A stretch of 13,325 nucleotides of DNA from Nitrososphaerota archaeon (GCA_011605715.1 JAAOZO010000033.1:1-13325); one strand, 5' to 3'. Positions 6,461 through 13,325 are shown, counted from the stretch's first letter. Made by a program: numbers and translations. Notes: generated by a model not told the origin, from the sequence alone.

Positions 6461-6489
6461 TTCTTTTTTAATTATTTTTTATTTTTTTA
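6461..6489 (+). terminator. T-rich terminator after the coiled-coil gene
   Basis: Three runs of T (six, six and seven) separated by short A-containing breaks start immediately after the stop codon at 6456-6458. This is a typical archaeal factor-independent termination signal with no hairpin. Confidence 0.65.
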
Positions 6490-6500
6490 ACTTTACGAAG

Positions 6501-6511
6501 CAAAAATTTAT
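6501..6511 (+). promoter_or_regulatory. TATA-type promoter of the abgB-like gene
   Basis: CAAAAATTTAT, just after the upstream terminator, is a plausible BRE/TATA element. A start about 26 nt downstream falls near 6533, which lies after the GTG at 6523 and before the ATG at 6547, so it favours the ATG as the true start. Confidence 0.5.
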
Positions 6512-6546
6512 TTTTCCTTTTAGTGGAACTCAGTGTAGGCATAGCA

Positions 6547-7965
6547 ATGAAGGAAGTAGCTCTTGTTTGGATTGATAAAAATAAAGACAAAATTGTAGAA
6601 ATAAGCGACAAAATTTGGGAATATGCAGAACTTGGTTTAAAAGAATTTAAATCTTCAAAACTTCTTTCTGATGAACTTGAGAAGAATGGTTTCATGGTTC
6701 AAAGGGGCATCGCGGGCATGCCCACTGCTTTTATAGCGAGCTGGGGACAAGGAAAGCCAATAATAGGTATAATGGGAGAATATGATGCATTACCTGGTCT
6801 TTCTCAGAAGAAGGTTCCATGGAAAGAACCTCTAGTTCAGGGCGCTCCAGGACATGGTTGTGGTCATAATATACATGGAACTTCAGGAATGGCAGCAGCA
6901 ATTGCTGTAAAAGAAGTTCTTACGCGGTATAGTCTGAAGGGAACTGTAAAATTCTTTGGATGCCCCGCTGAAGAAAACTTTGGTGGCAAGGTTTACATGG
7001 TTAGAGATGGGTACTTTGATGACGTAGACGTAGTTGTAAGTCATCACCCTGGAACTATGAATGCCGCTACATTAAAAAGTACTCTTGCAATAAATTCTGT
7101 TAAGTTTCATTTTTACGGAAAAGCTACTCATGCAAGTGCTTCTCCAGAAGAAGGCAGAAGCGCCCTAGATGCTGTTGAATTGATGAACGTTGGAGTTAAT
7201 TATCTAAGAGAGCATGTAAGTCAAGATGCAAGAATTCATTATGTTATAGAAAAAGGTGGTGCACAACCAAATATTGTTCCAGATTACGCTAGAAGTTGGT
7301 ACTACATAAGAGCTCCAGAAAGAGAAGAAGTTGAATTTATTTATAACTGGGTTACAGATATAGCTAAGGGCGCTACTTTGATGACAAGAACAACTCTTGA
7401 AGTAGAATTTTTAGAAGGCATGTATAATGTTATTCCAAACAGAACAGTATCAGAACTTATTGTTGAGAGTATGCGTGAGGTTGGTTTACCAAAGTATTCC
7501 GAGGACGATTTAAAGTTTGCTCAAGAAATAGCGAAAACAATTTCTATTGAAGCAAAGATTCAAACGTTAAAGAAATCTGGCCGTCCGAACTGGGAGAGCC
7601 TTGTTGATAAGTTGATGGACGATGCAGTTCCAGATCCATGGGGAGAAGGGATGTTGGAACATGCTTCTACAGATGTTGCAGATGTAAGCTGGAAGGTTCC
7701 TACTGTAGAGTTTAGTACTGCAACCTGGGTTTTAGGTACTCCTGGTCATTCATGGCAAAGCACTGCGCAATCTGCTTCTGAGTTGGGACATAAGTCGCTT
7801 ATATTTGCTGCAAAAGTCATGGCTAACACTATACTTGATCTAATTGCTAATCCTGAGCTTATAGCGAAAGCGAAAGAAGAGCATCAGAGAAGACTAGGAA
7901 ACAGAAAATATAAGTCTCCTTTACCAATTGATAAAAAACCACCATTAGATGAATGGGAAAAGTAA
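6547..7965 (+). CDS. abgB: M20 family amidohydrolase, AbgB-like (aminobenzoyl-glutamate utilisation protein B)
   Basis: Zinc-type metallo-amidohydrolase of peptidase family M20. Its closest resemblance is to AbgB, a subunit of the p-aminobenzoyl-glutamate hydrolase that splits this folate breakdown product. It has 472 residues from ATG 6547 (E. coli AbgB is about 480). Motifs, numbered from this ATG: GEYDALPGLSQ (77-87), GHGCGHN with metal-ligand positions (102-108), the acid pair in CPAEENFGGK (E142, E143), SHHPG (165-169), the lid/dimer domain starting HASASPEEGRSALDA (195-209), and the terminal GTPGHSWQS (397-405), all matching AbgB. A GTG at 6523 would add 8 residues, but the ATG aligns with the AbgB N-terminus and fits the promoter. 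No signal peptide, so cytoplasmic. No AbgA partner or AbgT transporter is in view. Substrate could be another N-acyl or amide-linked amino acid. Confidence 0.9.
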   Translation: MKEVALVWIDKNKDKIVEISDKIWEYAELGLKEFKSSKLLSDELEKNGFMVQRGIAGMPTAFIASWGQGKPIIGIMGEYDALPGLSQKKVPWKEPLVQGAPGHGCGHNIHGTSGMAAAIAVKEVLTRYSLKGTVKFFGCPAEENFGGKVYMVRDGYFDDVDVVVSHHPGTMNAATLKSTLAINSVKFHFYGKATHASASPEEGRSALDAVELMNVGVNYLREHVSQDARIHYVIEKGGAQPNIVPDYARSWYYIRAPEREEVEFIYNWVTDIAKGATLMTRTTLEVEFLEGMYNVIPNRTVSELIVESMREVGLPKYSEDDLKFAQEIAKTISIEAKIQTLKKSGRPNWESLVDKLMDDAVPDPWGEGMLEHASTDVADVSWKVPTVEFSTATWVLGTPGHSWQSTAQSASELGHKSLIFAAKVMANTILDLIANPELIAKAKEEHQRRLGNRKYKSPLPIDKKPPLDEWEK

Positions 7966-8222
7966 CTTTCCTACAATAAAGTTAATTTCCTTAAGGTAGT
8001 ATACTTCAGAAGTTCTCCTCAATATTCTCGAAGATTTTGCATTAACAAGAAGGCTCGCGGTTTATTCTTTGTAAAATAGTACCAAAGTTTAGTGAGTCGC
8101 TTAAAGAAGTAATTAACGTAGGCTATCTTTCATAAAACCAAAAAACTAACTCATGGATTCTTAACTGTAAAACGTTCTCTTAGACTTATGCAGTTAAGCG
8201 AAGGATTGAAGAGTTTAGAAGT

Positions 8223-8249
8223 CGTCTCCTAACTTTAGCTAGGAGAACG
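8223..8249. repeat. Hairpin in the abgB-nrdJ gap
   Basis: TCTCCTA (8225-8231) pairs with TAGGAGA (8240-8246) around an 8-nt loop, and CG (8223-8224) pairs with CG (8248-8249) past a single bulged A. This gives 9 base pairs in AT-rich surroundings, about 20-30 nt before the first long T-run, so it could be the 3' end structure of a small RNA. Confidence 0.35.
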
Positions 8250-8501
8250 CAAACAGAGCAAAACCAAATTTTTTCCTTTCTTCTTTACTCAAAAGGCTTT
8301 TTATTCTTTGTTTCTCTAGAAAAATTTAGTTTTTTGCTTACTTCTTATTTCTTCATATTTTCTATTTTTTCAGCAAATTGAGTTCTTTTTTGCGCTATTT
8401 TTTGAGCAACGATAGACGAGTCTTACTACTTCTTGATACTTTACCGAGAAATAAGCTTCAAAATTTTTAAGAAAGTTACACGTTCTTGCAACAGCAATAA
8501 A

Positions 8502-8516
8502 AAAGTAAATTAATAA
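8502..8516 (+). promoter_or_regulatory. TATA-type promoter of nrdJ-cobO
   Basis: An A-rich BRE-like stretch followed by TAAATTAATAA is centred about 23 bp before the nrdJ ATG at 8533. This predicts a leaderless or nearly leaderless mRNA, and no Shine-Dalgarno is present. A second box, AAAATTTTTAAG near 8460, would give a longer leader. Confidence 0.5.
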
Positions 8517-8532
8517 AGTCCTTTTTGCATTT

Positions 8533-11175
8533 ATGTGTATTAGTTTGACTTCTAGGAAGGTAATTAAGAGAGATGGAAGAGTCGTAGACTTTGATAAAAC
8601 TAGAATTGAGAAAGCCATAACTAAAGCGATGAAAAGCGTAAATAAATATGATAAGGAAGCTCTTGAACGTGCACTTGCTAACGTATTAAATTTTGTAGAA
8701 ACAATTTACCAAACTGGAAAAACTCCAACTGTAGAACAGATTCAGGATATTGTTGAACTTTCGTTGATGAAGGAAGGACTTTTTGACGTTGCTAAGTCTT
8801 ACATACTTTACAGAAAAGAAAGAGAAAGCATTAGGGAAGAAAAGAAAGGTATTTTAAAAAAGGATGCGCTAGATGAAGTTGATAAAAATTTTTCTACGAA
8901 TTCGCTTAGATTAATGGCAAGTCGTTACTTGCTTAAAAACGAAAAAGGAGAGCTCATCGAAACTCCAAAGCAAATGTTCCAAAGAGTTTCTGCACTTGTT
9001 GTGATACCTGACATACTTTTTAGTGAAAAAGTTTTCAATCCAAAAGGTGGTGAGAGCATAAAGCCAGAAAGTTCTTCTTGGTCTCCCAAAGAATGGAGTG
9101 GTAAAGTGGGGCTAAAAAGAGAGGACGGAACTTATGCATTTCTTTGGAATGAACATCATTTAGAACGCATGAAAGCGCTCTATGACGAGTTAAATCATCA
9201 GGGGAAAGCTAAAATAAGTTGGGATGAATTCTTCTCCTCTTTACTTAAAGGAGAATTTGATTCCTTTGTCACAAATTTCGATGAGTACTACAATCTCATG
9301 GTTCAGAAGAAATTTTTACCTAATTCTCCTACACTGTTCAATGCAGGGACTAGACTAGGTCAACTAAGTGCTTGTTTCGTTTTAGATATAGATGATGACA
9401 TGGAATCTATAATGAGAACGGCTACCGAAGCCGCTATCATATTCAAATCTGGTGGTGGTGTTGGTGTAAATTATTCTAAGCTAAGGCCTGCAGGAGACAT
9501 TGTGTCATCAACTTCTGGAGTAGCAAGTGGGCCCGTTTCGTTTATGAGGATAATCGACGTTATAACTGATGTTGTAAAGCAAGGAGGGCGAAGACGTGGT
9601 GCAAACATGGGAATTCTAAATATTAATCACCCTGATATTGAAAAATTCATAACTTGTAAGCTTGAAAGAGGAAAACTGGAGAATTTTAACATTTCAGTGC
9701 TCTTAACTGATGATTTTTGGGATGCGTTAAACAAAAACGGAAAAATTAAGCTAATAAATCCAAGGGATGGAAAGGTGTGGAATGAAGTTGAAGCAAGTAA
9801 ACTTCTTGACTTAATAGCTACAACTGCATGGCGTACTGGGGATCCTGGTGTAGTAATGTTTGATAACATCAATAAACATAACGTATTGAAGTCTGCTCTT
9901 GGACCAATATATTCTACTAATCCATGCGGTGAAGAACCTTTATACCCTAATGAATCATGCAACCTTGGCTCAATTAACCTTTTAGCCTTTGTTGAAGAGT
10001 CTGAAGATGGAAAAACTTTCTTTAACTGGGAAGAGTATAAGAGAACGATTAAAACAGCTTTACGTTTCTTAGACAATGTTTTGGATGTTAACAAGTTTCC
10101 GTTAAAGGAAATAGAAGAAAGAACAAAAGAAACAAGGAAAGTTGGGTTAGGCCTTATGGGGTTAGCAGATATGTTGTTTTTGTTAGAGGTTCCATACAAC
10201 TCTGAAGAAGGTTTTGAACTTATGGAAGCCTTAGGCGAACACTTAACTTACTTTGCAATGTGGGCGTCGACTGAACTTGCTAAAGAGAGAGGCAAGTTCC
10301 CACTTTACGATGTTTCTGGTTACGTTAAGGGCGAGATGCCAACAGAAGGTTATTACTCTTCTAAGAAGAGATTAGATTGGGAAGCTTTAAAAGAAAGGAT
10401 AAAGCTGTACGGAATGAGAAATGCAGAAGTTACTACGATTGCACCAACTGGTTCAATATCTATGCTAGCAGATACTTCTTCTGGAATTGAACCCCTCTAT
10501 GCTCTAGTATACGAAAAAAGAGTGTCTGTTGGAACTTTCTATTATGTAGACGAAGTATTTAAAAATAAGCTCAAGTCCATTGGAATGTACAATGAACGCC
10601 TTTTAAAAGAAATTAACGATCAGGGTGGTTCAATCCAGGATATTGAAGAAATACCAATTGAAGTAAGAAAAGTTTTTCAAACTGCATTAGATATTCCTTG
10701 GTGGGATCATGTAAGAGCTCAAGCTTGCTTTTCTAAATGGATAACTGCTGCTACAAGCAAAACTATAAACATGCCTTCTTGGGTAAAACCAGAAGACGTA
10801 AAAAATGCTTATATCTTTGCGCATGCTTTAGGTGTTAAGGGTGTTACAATATATAGAGATGGTTCTCTTCCCTCTCAGGTTCTAGTGGCCCCGAGCTCTA
10901 GAAAAGGAAGTTACTCAAACTTGGTTAGCAACAAAACACTAGATATTCTACGAAGTCTAGGAATAGAAGTGTCAACATCTAGCTTTCAGTTTGCTGGTTT
11001 AAGTTTGAAGAAACAAAGTGACCCTGTAAGAGAATTAGTAGATCTTCAGCAAGGCAAAGAGCAGAAGAACAACAACTCAGAAAAATGTCCTGTTTGCGGA
11101 AGTAGTAGAATCGTAGTTGAGGGTGGCTGTAAAACTTGTCTTGATTGTGGTTGGAGTTATTGCCCGGTGGCATAA
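8533..11175 (+). CDS. nrdJ: Adenosylcobalamin-dependent (class II) ribonucleotide reductase
   Basis: Reduces ribonucleotides (probably diphosphates) to deoxyribonucleotides, using adenosylcobalamin to generate the active-site thiyl radical; it works without oxygen. It has 880 residues and no intein. Domains: ATP-cone (about 7-97, starting RKVIKRDGRVVDFDKTRIEK), the ten-stranded barrel catalytic core (about 255-780), and a C-terminal zinc-ribbon/redox tail. Catalytic residues: Cys281 in GQLSACFVLD and Cys476 in NESCNLGS form the substrate-reducing pair. Asn463, Cys465 and Glu467 lie in the N-x-C-x-E motif NPCGEE, with Cys465 the radical cysteine. The phosphate loop APTGSIS is at 637-643. The tail holds CPVC (852-855), CKTC (866-869), Cys872 and Cys877. 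An in-frame TAA at 8506 rules out a longer N-terminus. It shares an operon with cobO, 3 nt downstream, which supplies its cofactor. Confidence 0.97.
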   Translation: MCISLTSRKVIKRDGRVVDFDKTRIEKAITKAMKSVNKYDKEALERALANVLNFVETIYQTGKTPTVEQIQDIVELSLMKEGLFDVAKSYILYRKERESIREEKKGILKKDALDEVDKNFSTNSLRLMASRYLLKNEKGELIETPKQMFQRVSALVVIPDILFSEKVFNPKGGESIKPESSSWSPKEWSGKVGLKREDGTYAFLWNEHHLERMKALYDELNHQGKAKISWDEFFSSLLKGEFDSFVTNFDEYYNLMVQKKFLPNSPTLFNAGTRLGQLSACFVLDIDDDMESIMRTATEAAIIFKSGGGVGVNYSKLRPAGDIVSSTSGVASGPVSFMRIIDVITDVVKQGGRRRGANMGILNINHPDIEKFITCKLERGKLENFNISVLLTDDFWDALNKNGKIKLINPRDGKVWNEVEASKLLDLIATTAWRTGDPGVVMFDNINKHNVLKSALGPIYSTNPCGEEPLYPNESCNLGSINLLAFVEESEDGKTFFNWEEYKRTIKTALRFLDNVLDVNKFPLKEIEERTKETRKVGLGLMGLADMLFLLEVPYNSEEGFELMEALGEHLTYFAMWASTELAKERGKFPLYDVSGYVKGEMPTEGYYSSKKRLDWEALKERIKLYGMRNAEVTTIAPTGSISMLADTSSGIEPLYALVYEKRVSVGTFYYVDEVFKNKLKSIGMYNERLLKEINDQGGSIQDIEEIPIEVRKVFQTALDIPWWDHVRAQACFSKWITAATSKTINMPSWVKPEDVKNAYIFAHALGVKGVTIYRDGSLPSQVLVAPSSRKGSYSNLVSNKTLDILRSLGIEVSTSSFQFAGLSLKKQSDPVRELVDLQQGKEQKNNNSEKCPVCGSSRIVVEGGCKTCLDCGWSYCPVA

Positions 11176-11178
11176 AGA

Positions 11179-11688
11179 ATGGGAAAAATATTTCTTTACA
11201 CTGGTACTGGTCCAGGAAAGACTACCAACGCTATTGGTTTAGCTGTAAGAACTGCTGGACATGGCTTAAAAGCAGTAATAATTTTCTTCATGAAAGGAAG
11301 AAAAGACGTTGGAGAATATGCTATTCAGGAAAAATTAAAACCTTTTTACGAAGCATATTTGTTCGGAACCCCTGAATTCGTTGACCTAAGAAATCCGCGT
11401 CAAAAAGATAAAGAGCTAGCTAAGAGTGGACTTGACTTTGCTCGAGAAAAACTAAAGGAAAAACCGCACCTTTTAGTTTTGGATGAAATAAACCTTGCAG
11501 TCTCAGTTGGTTTGCTTGATGTTAACGAAGTTCTGAAGTTTCTAGACGAGGTGCCTGAAGAAACTGATGTGGTTTTAACTGGAAGGTATGCTCCGCCTGA
11601 GCTTATAAACAGAGCTGATATTGTTAATGTGATAACAGAAGTTAAATATCCCAAAGAACTTTACAGTAAAGTTGGAATTACCTACTAA
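11179..11688 (+). CDS. cobO: Cob(I)alamin/corrinoid adenosyltransferase, CobO/BtuR type
   Basis: Transfers the 5'-deoxyadenosyl group of ATP to the reduced cobalt of corrinoids, producing adenosylcobalamin or its precursor. It has 169 residues, slightly short for the family (about 170-200) because it begins almost at the P-loop and lacks the N-terminal arm of the E. coli enzyme. Motifs: P-loop YTGTGPGKTT at 7-16 (a proline replaces the usual lysine in GKGKTT), then AIGLAVRTAGHGLKA and the QFxKG-equivalent FFMKG; Walker B-like LLVLDEINLA; and the C-terminal VVLTGRYAPPELINRADIVN, typical of CobO. The ATG at 11179 follows the nrdJ stop by 3 nt, with a weak GGTGG upstream, so the two are co-transcribed. 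The last 4 bp overlap the stop of the convergent radical SAM gene. Cytoplasmic. Confidence 0.95.
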   Translation: MGKIFLYTGTGPGKTTNAIGLAVRTAGHGLKAVIIFFMKGRKDVGEYAIQEKLKPFYEAYLFGTPEFVDLRNPRQKDKELAKSGLDFAREKLKEKPHLLVLDEINLAVSVGLLDVNEVLKFLDEVPEETDVVLTGRYAPPELINRADIVNVITEVKYPKELYSKVGITY

Positions 11689-12761
11689 GTAATTATGTTT
11701 TTAAGTCCCGCTTCTTTTGCAATCTTTAGTGACTCTTTCATTTCCTCTTGGGTTAGTCTCCTTCTTAGTTCTTCTCTTTCCCATGCTCTCCATGCTGGGT
11801 AGTACTGCCACATCAAATTTATTCTCGTATTTTCTCCTAAATTTTCTGATATCCACTCTACTATTGGCTTTAAGCAGCAATAGAGATGGCTGGGTAAAAC
11901 TAAAATTCTTATTAGCAAGTCTCCCGATTCTTTTGCTTTCAAGTGATTTCTCTTTACTACAATTGTGTAATTTTTTATTCCAGAGATTTCATAAGCGCAT
12001 TTATCATTTCCATACTTAAAATCTAATAAGTATAAGTCTACAACGCCATCCAACAGTAATGATTGCTCATAAGAGTAGTAGGCATTTGAATTCCAAACTA
12101 CTGGTATGTTCTCTTTTAGCTTAGAAAAAACTCTTAGCCAAGAGTACAAGTACTGATCTGGATTTCCTCCCACGCAGTTAAGATTCCTAGAGCCATTTCT
12201 TCTTGCTTGATCGACGTTATCTGCTACTTTTTCCGGGCTCATTTCTTCTCCCTTTTCAAGCCACTGTGAAATTGAGTAGTTTTGGCAATGTAAACACTTG
12301 AATGAGCAACCTAAGGTAAAAACTGTAAAACTTGGTACTAACTCTGCCTCTTCTCCATAATGATCGAACATAGACGAAACTACAAGCTCTTTTCCAGCCT
12401 TACAAATACCTCGCTGACCAGCCATTCTATTTACCCTACACCTGTGTTCGCAAAGTATGCATGATTCCATGAGCTTTTCTGCTATTTCTATTTTCAAGTC
12501 GAGCAAACTTGGTGATCTCTCCTTTAGTTTTGTTAGAGATGCTATTTCTTCTACTTCCTTAAACTCTCTCATTTTTTCTTCATGAAGTTTCCAAAGCTCT
12601 TCTAAGTTTAGTCCTTTAATCTTTTCAACTTCTATTGTTCTAGATACCATAAACTTAGCAGGCTTTTTGTTTTCCATTACACTAAAATAATGGCTAAGGG
12701 AAGCTCTTGCTTTTGTATCGTAAAGAACTTTCACAGCATCAGGCCTAATTACCTTCCACAA
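11685..12761 (-). CDS. PflX-like radical SAM protein (COG1313 type)
   Basis: Radical S-adenosylmethionine protein related to pyruvate formate-lyase activating enzymes; its substrate is unknown. It has 358 residues. The radical SAM 4Fe-4S motif is C152-x3-C156-x2-C159 in LGCSFKCLHCQNYSIS. An N-terminal cysteine cluster (C101, C104, C108, C120: CILCEHRCRVNRMAGQRGIC) may bind a second cluster, as in PflX relatives. DHYGEEAELV, VVWNSNAYYS, VDLYLLDFKYG and NLMWQYYPAWRA all match the COG1313 pattern. The first about 90 residues are extra and unrecognised. No ATG is in frame: the upstream stop lies 7 codons before a TTG at 12761, which I take as the start. A TATA-like box at 12796-12806 gives a leader of about 14 nt to this TTG. 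No glycyl-radical enzyme is in view. Confidence 0.88.
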   Translation of the reverse strand: MWKVIRPDAVKVLYDTKARASLSHYFSVMENKKPAKFMVSRTIEVEKIKGLNLEELWKLHEEKMREFKEVEEIASLTKLKERSPSLLDLKIEIAEKLMESCILCEHRCRVNRMAGQRGICKAGKELVVSSMFDHYGEEAELVPSFTVFTLGCSFKCLHCQNYSISQWLEKGEEMSPEKVADNVDQARRNGSRNLNCVGGNPDQYLYSWLRVFSKLKENIPVVWNSNAYYSYEQSLLLDGVVDLYLLDFKYGNDKCAYEISGIKNYTIVVKRNHLKAKESGDLLIRILVLPSHLYCCLKPIVEWISENLGENTRINLMWQYYPAWRAWEREELRRRLTQEEMKESLKIAKEAGLKNIIT

Positions 12762-12795
12762 CGTAAGTTTTGCTATTCTTCAATAGCATCCCGTA

Positions 12796-12806
12796 GTTAA
12801 ATTTTT
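12796..12806 (-). promoter_or_regulatory. TATA-type promoter of the PflX-like gene
   Basis: On the minus strand this reads AAAAATTTAAC, centred about 40 nt before the TTG at 12761. A start near 12775 leaves a short leader and supports the TTG rather than any more upstream codon. Confidence 0.4.
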
Positions 12807-12869
12807 GTTTTCTTGGCCAGAATGAACCTTCTTTCTCATGCATTTTTCTAGTTTTCTTCTAAGAAATTC

Positions 12870-12879
12870 TTAAATAATT
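12870..12879 (+). promoter_or_regulatory. Probable TATA-type promoter of amrS
   Basis: TTAAATAATT is centred about 44 nt before the ATG at 12919, predicting a leader of about 18 nt that includes a weak AAAAGG ribosome site (12902-12907). TTTTAACTTA at 12891-12900 is an alternative that would give a leaderless message. Confidence 0.4.
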
Positions 12880-12918
12880 GGGCATTCTCCTTTTAACTTA
12901 GAAAAGGTTTTAATAAGT

Positions 12919-13325
12919 ATGAAAGAAGCGTACCTTTACGATAGACTAGAAAATAAGGTAGTTAGATGTAACGCTTGTTTTAGGAGGTGTGTAATTTCTG
13001 AAGGTAAGCTTGGTTTCTGCATGGTAAAGAAAAATATCGATGGAAAACTCTACAGCTTAGTTTATGGAAAGCTAGTAGCTGAGAACTTAGACCCAATTGA
13101 AAAGAAGCCTTTGTTTCATTTCTGGCCCGGAAGCACAGCTTATTCAATAGCAACTGTAGGCTGTAATTATCGATGCCAATTCTGTTGTAACTGGGATATT
13201 TCTCAAGAGCGTGAAATCATTGGAAGCAATAGAACTCCAGAAGAAGTTGTTGATCAAGCTAGAAAGCATAAAGCTGTAGCAATAAGTTATACTTACACTG
13301 AGCCAACAATAAACTTAGAATTTGC
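12919..13325 (+). CDS. amrS: AmmeMemoRadiSam-system radical SAM enzyme AmrS (3' end outside window)
   Basis: N-terminal 135 residues of a radical SAM protein of the AmrS family (COG1180, related to pyruvate formate-lyase activase); the frame runs open off the window end. An N-terminal cysteine cluster C17-x2-C20-x3-C24 and C34 is present, followed by DPIEKKPLFHFWPGSTAYSI, the family's most recognisable stretch, then the radical SAM motif C82-x3-C86-x2-C89 in GCNYRCQFCCNWDIS, and SYTYTEPTINLEF, matching the conserved YTYTEPT. Residue 90 is Cys where the family normally has Gln (CQNW), giving an extra cysteine beside the cluster. The ATG at 12919 gives the normal AmrS N-terminus. AmrS usually accompanies AMMECR1 and Memo homologues; neither is in the window. 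It is transcribed divergently from the PflX-like gene across 157 bp. Confidence 0.93.
   Translation, partial: MKEAYLYDRLENKVVRCNACFRRCVISEGKLGFCMVKKNIDGKLYSLVYGKLVAENLDPIEKKPLFHFWPGSTAYSIATVGCNYRCQFCCNWDISQEREIIGSNRTPEEVVDQARKHKAVAISYTYTEPTINLEF

Larger units (their letters stand above)
7966..8532. other. 567-bp region without a supported gene, with a hairpin and T-tract cluster
   Basis: No convincing protein gene is found on either strand: every frame is broken by stops, and the two longest stop-free stretches (8122-8232 plus, 8345-8422 minus) have no start or recognisable family. It contains a stable hairpin at 8223-8249, followed from about 8268 to 8405 by repeated T-runs on the plus strand, and ends with the nrdJ promoter. 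The T-runs are about 300 nt after abgB, late for its terminator; they would suit an RNA transcribed through 8100-8260. No tRNA arms, box C/D motifs, or RNase P or SRP RNA landmarks were seen. Decayed sequence is an equally good explanation. Confidence 0.55.

Noticed and set aside
6523..6546. GTG at 6523 as start of the abgB-like gene
   Set aside because: It lies upstream of the transcription start predicted from the TATA box at 6501-6511, and the ATG at 6547 aligns with the E. coli AbgB N-terminus.
8122..8232. Plus-strand stop-free stretch of 36 codons in the abgB-nrdJ gap
   Set aside because: No ribosome site or promoter, first ATG only 16 codons before the stop, no family resemblance, and it ends inside the hairpin.
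8345..8422. Minus-strand stop-free stretch encoding a lysine- and glutamine-rich helical peptide (DSSIVAQKIAQKRTQFAEKI...), possible remnant of a lost gene
   Set aside because: Only 25 codons after an in-frame stop, without start codon or recognisable family; AT-rich DNA gives lysine-rich frames by chance.
8370..8618. 82-codon open frame on the minus strand across the nrdJ start
   Set aside because: It covers the nrdJ promoter and first 28 codons antisense, matches no family, and its sequence looks like the shadow of nrdJ plus AT-rich spacer.
9627..10199. 190-codon open frame antisense to nrdJ
   Set aside because: Entirely within the conserved catalytic core of nrdJ; serine/leucine-rich composition typical of an antisense shadow.
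11717..12019. 100-codon hydrophobic open frame on the plus strand, looking like a small membrane protein
   Set aside because: It is antisense to the conserved C-terminal half of the PflX-like gene, and its leucine/serine/phenylalanine richness comes from the reverse complement of lysine/glutamate/arginine codons.
1..13325. CRISPR arrays, transposases, integrase attachment sites, toxin-antitoxin or defence genes
   Set aside because: I looked for regularly spaced direct repeats, terminal inverted repeats with transposase motifs, tRNA-like ends and defence-family motifs and found none.

Overview
The window reads as a chromosomal segment of an archaeon, most likely a thermophilic member of the Thermoproteota (TACK) side of the tree. 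The evidence is an AT-rich composition (about 35-40% GC by eye), AGA/AGG and ATA codons everywhere, TATA-box promoters placed about 26 nt before start codons with little or no leader, T-tract terminators, and gene families common in archaea (AdoCbl-dependent ribonucleotide reductase, AmrS, PflX-like radical SAM protein). I cannot place it more finely from sequence alone. I see no rRNA, tRNA, CRISPR array, insertion sequence or phage gene.

Layout. (1) 1-3294, plus strand: livHMGF, the two permeases and two ATPases of a branched-chain amino acid-type (HAAT family) ABC importer. livH is cut by the window edge and the binding protein is not in view. The genes are packed with overlaps or 2-nt gaps and strong Shine-Dalgarno sites. 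livG has no ATG/GTG/TTG at the expected position; a perfectly placed ACG is there instead. (2) 3331-5746, minus strand: a compact three-gene operon made of a large signal-peptide/TM-anchored surface protein, a 100-aa protein that looks like a cysteine-less thioredoxin fold, and a 96-aa helical protein. I recognise no function for it. (3) 6057-6458, plus: a leaderless gene for a small basic coiled-coil protein with a C-terminal HMG/YABBY-like motif, ending at a T-rich terminator. (4) 6547-7965, plus: an AbgB-like M20 amidohydrolase. (5) 7966-8532: a long non-coding gap with a hairpin and a run of T-tracts. (6) 8533-11688, plus: nrdJ followed 3 nt later by cobO. (7) 11685-12761, minus, and 12919 to the end, plus: two divergent radical SAM proteins of the pyruvate formate-lyase-activase type, a PflX-like (COG1313) protein and AmrS (cut by the window edge).

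How the genes fit together. The clearest functional unit is nrdJ-cobO: CobO makes adenosylcobalamin and NrdJ uses it as radical cofactor for making deoxyribonucleotides. The Liv importer and the AbgB-like amidohydrolase could both serve use of amino acids or amidated amino acids, but they are separated by other transcription units, so the link is only suggestive. The minus-strand surface-protein operon is the best candidate for an undescribed system.
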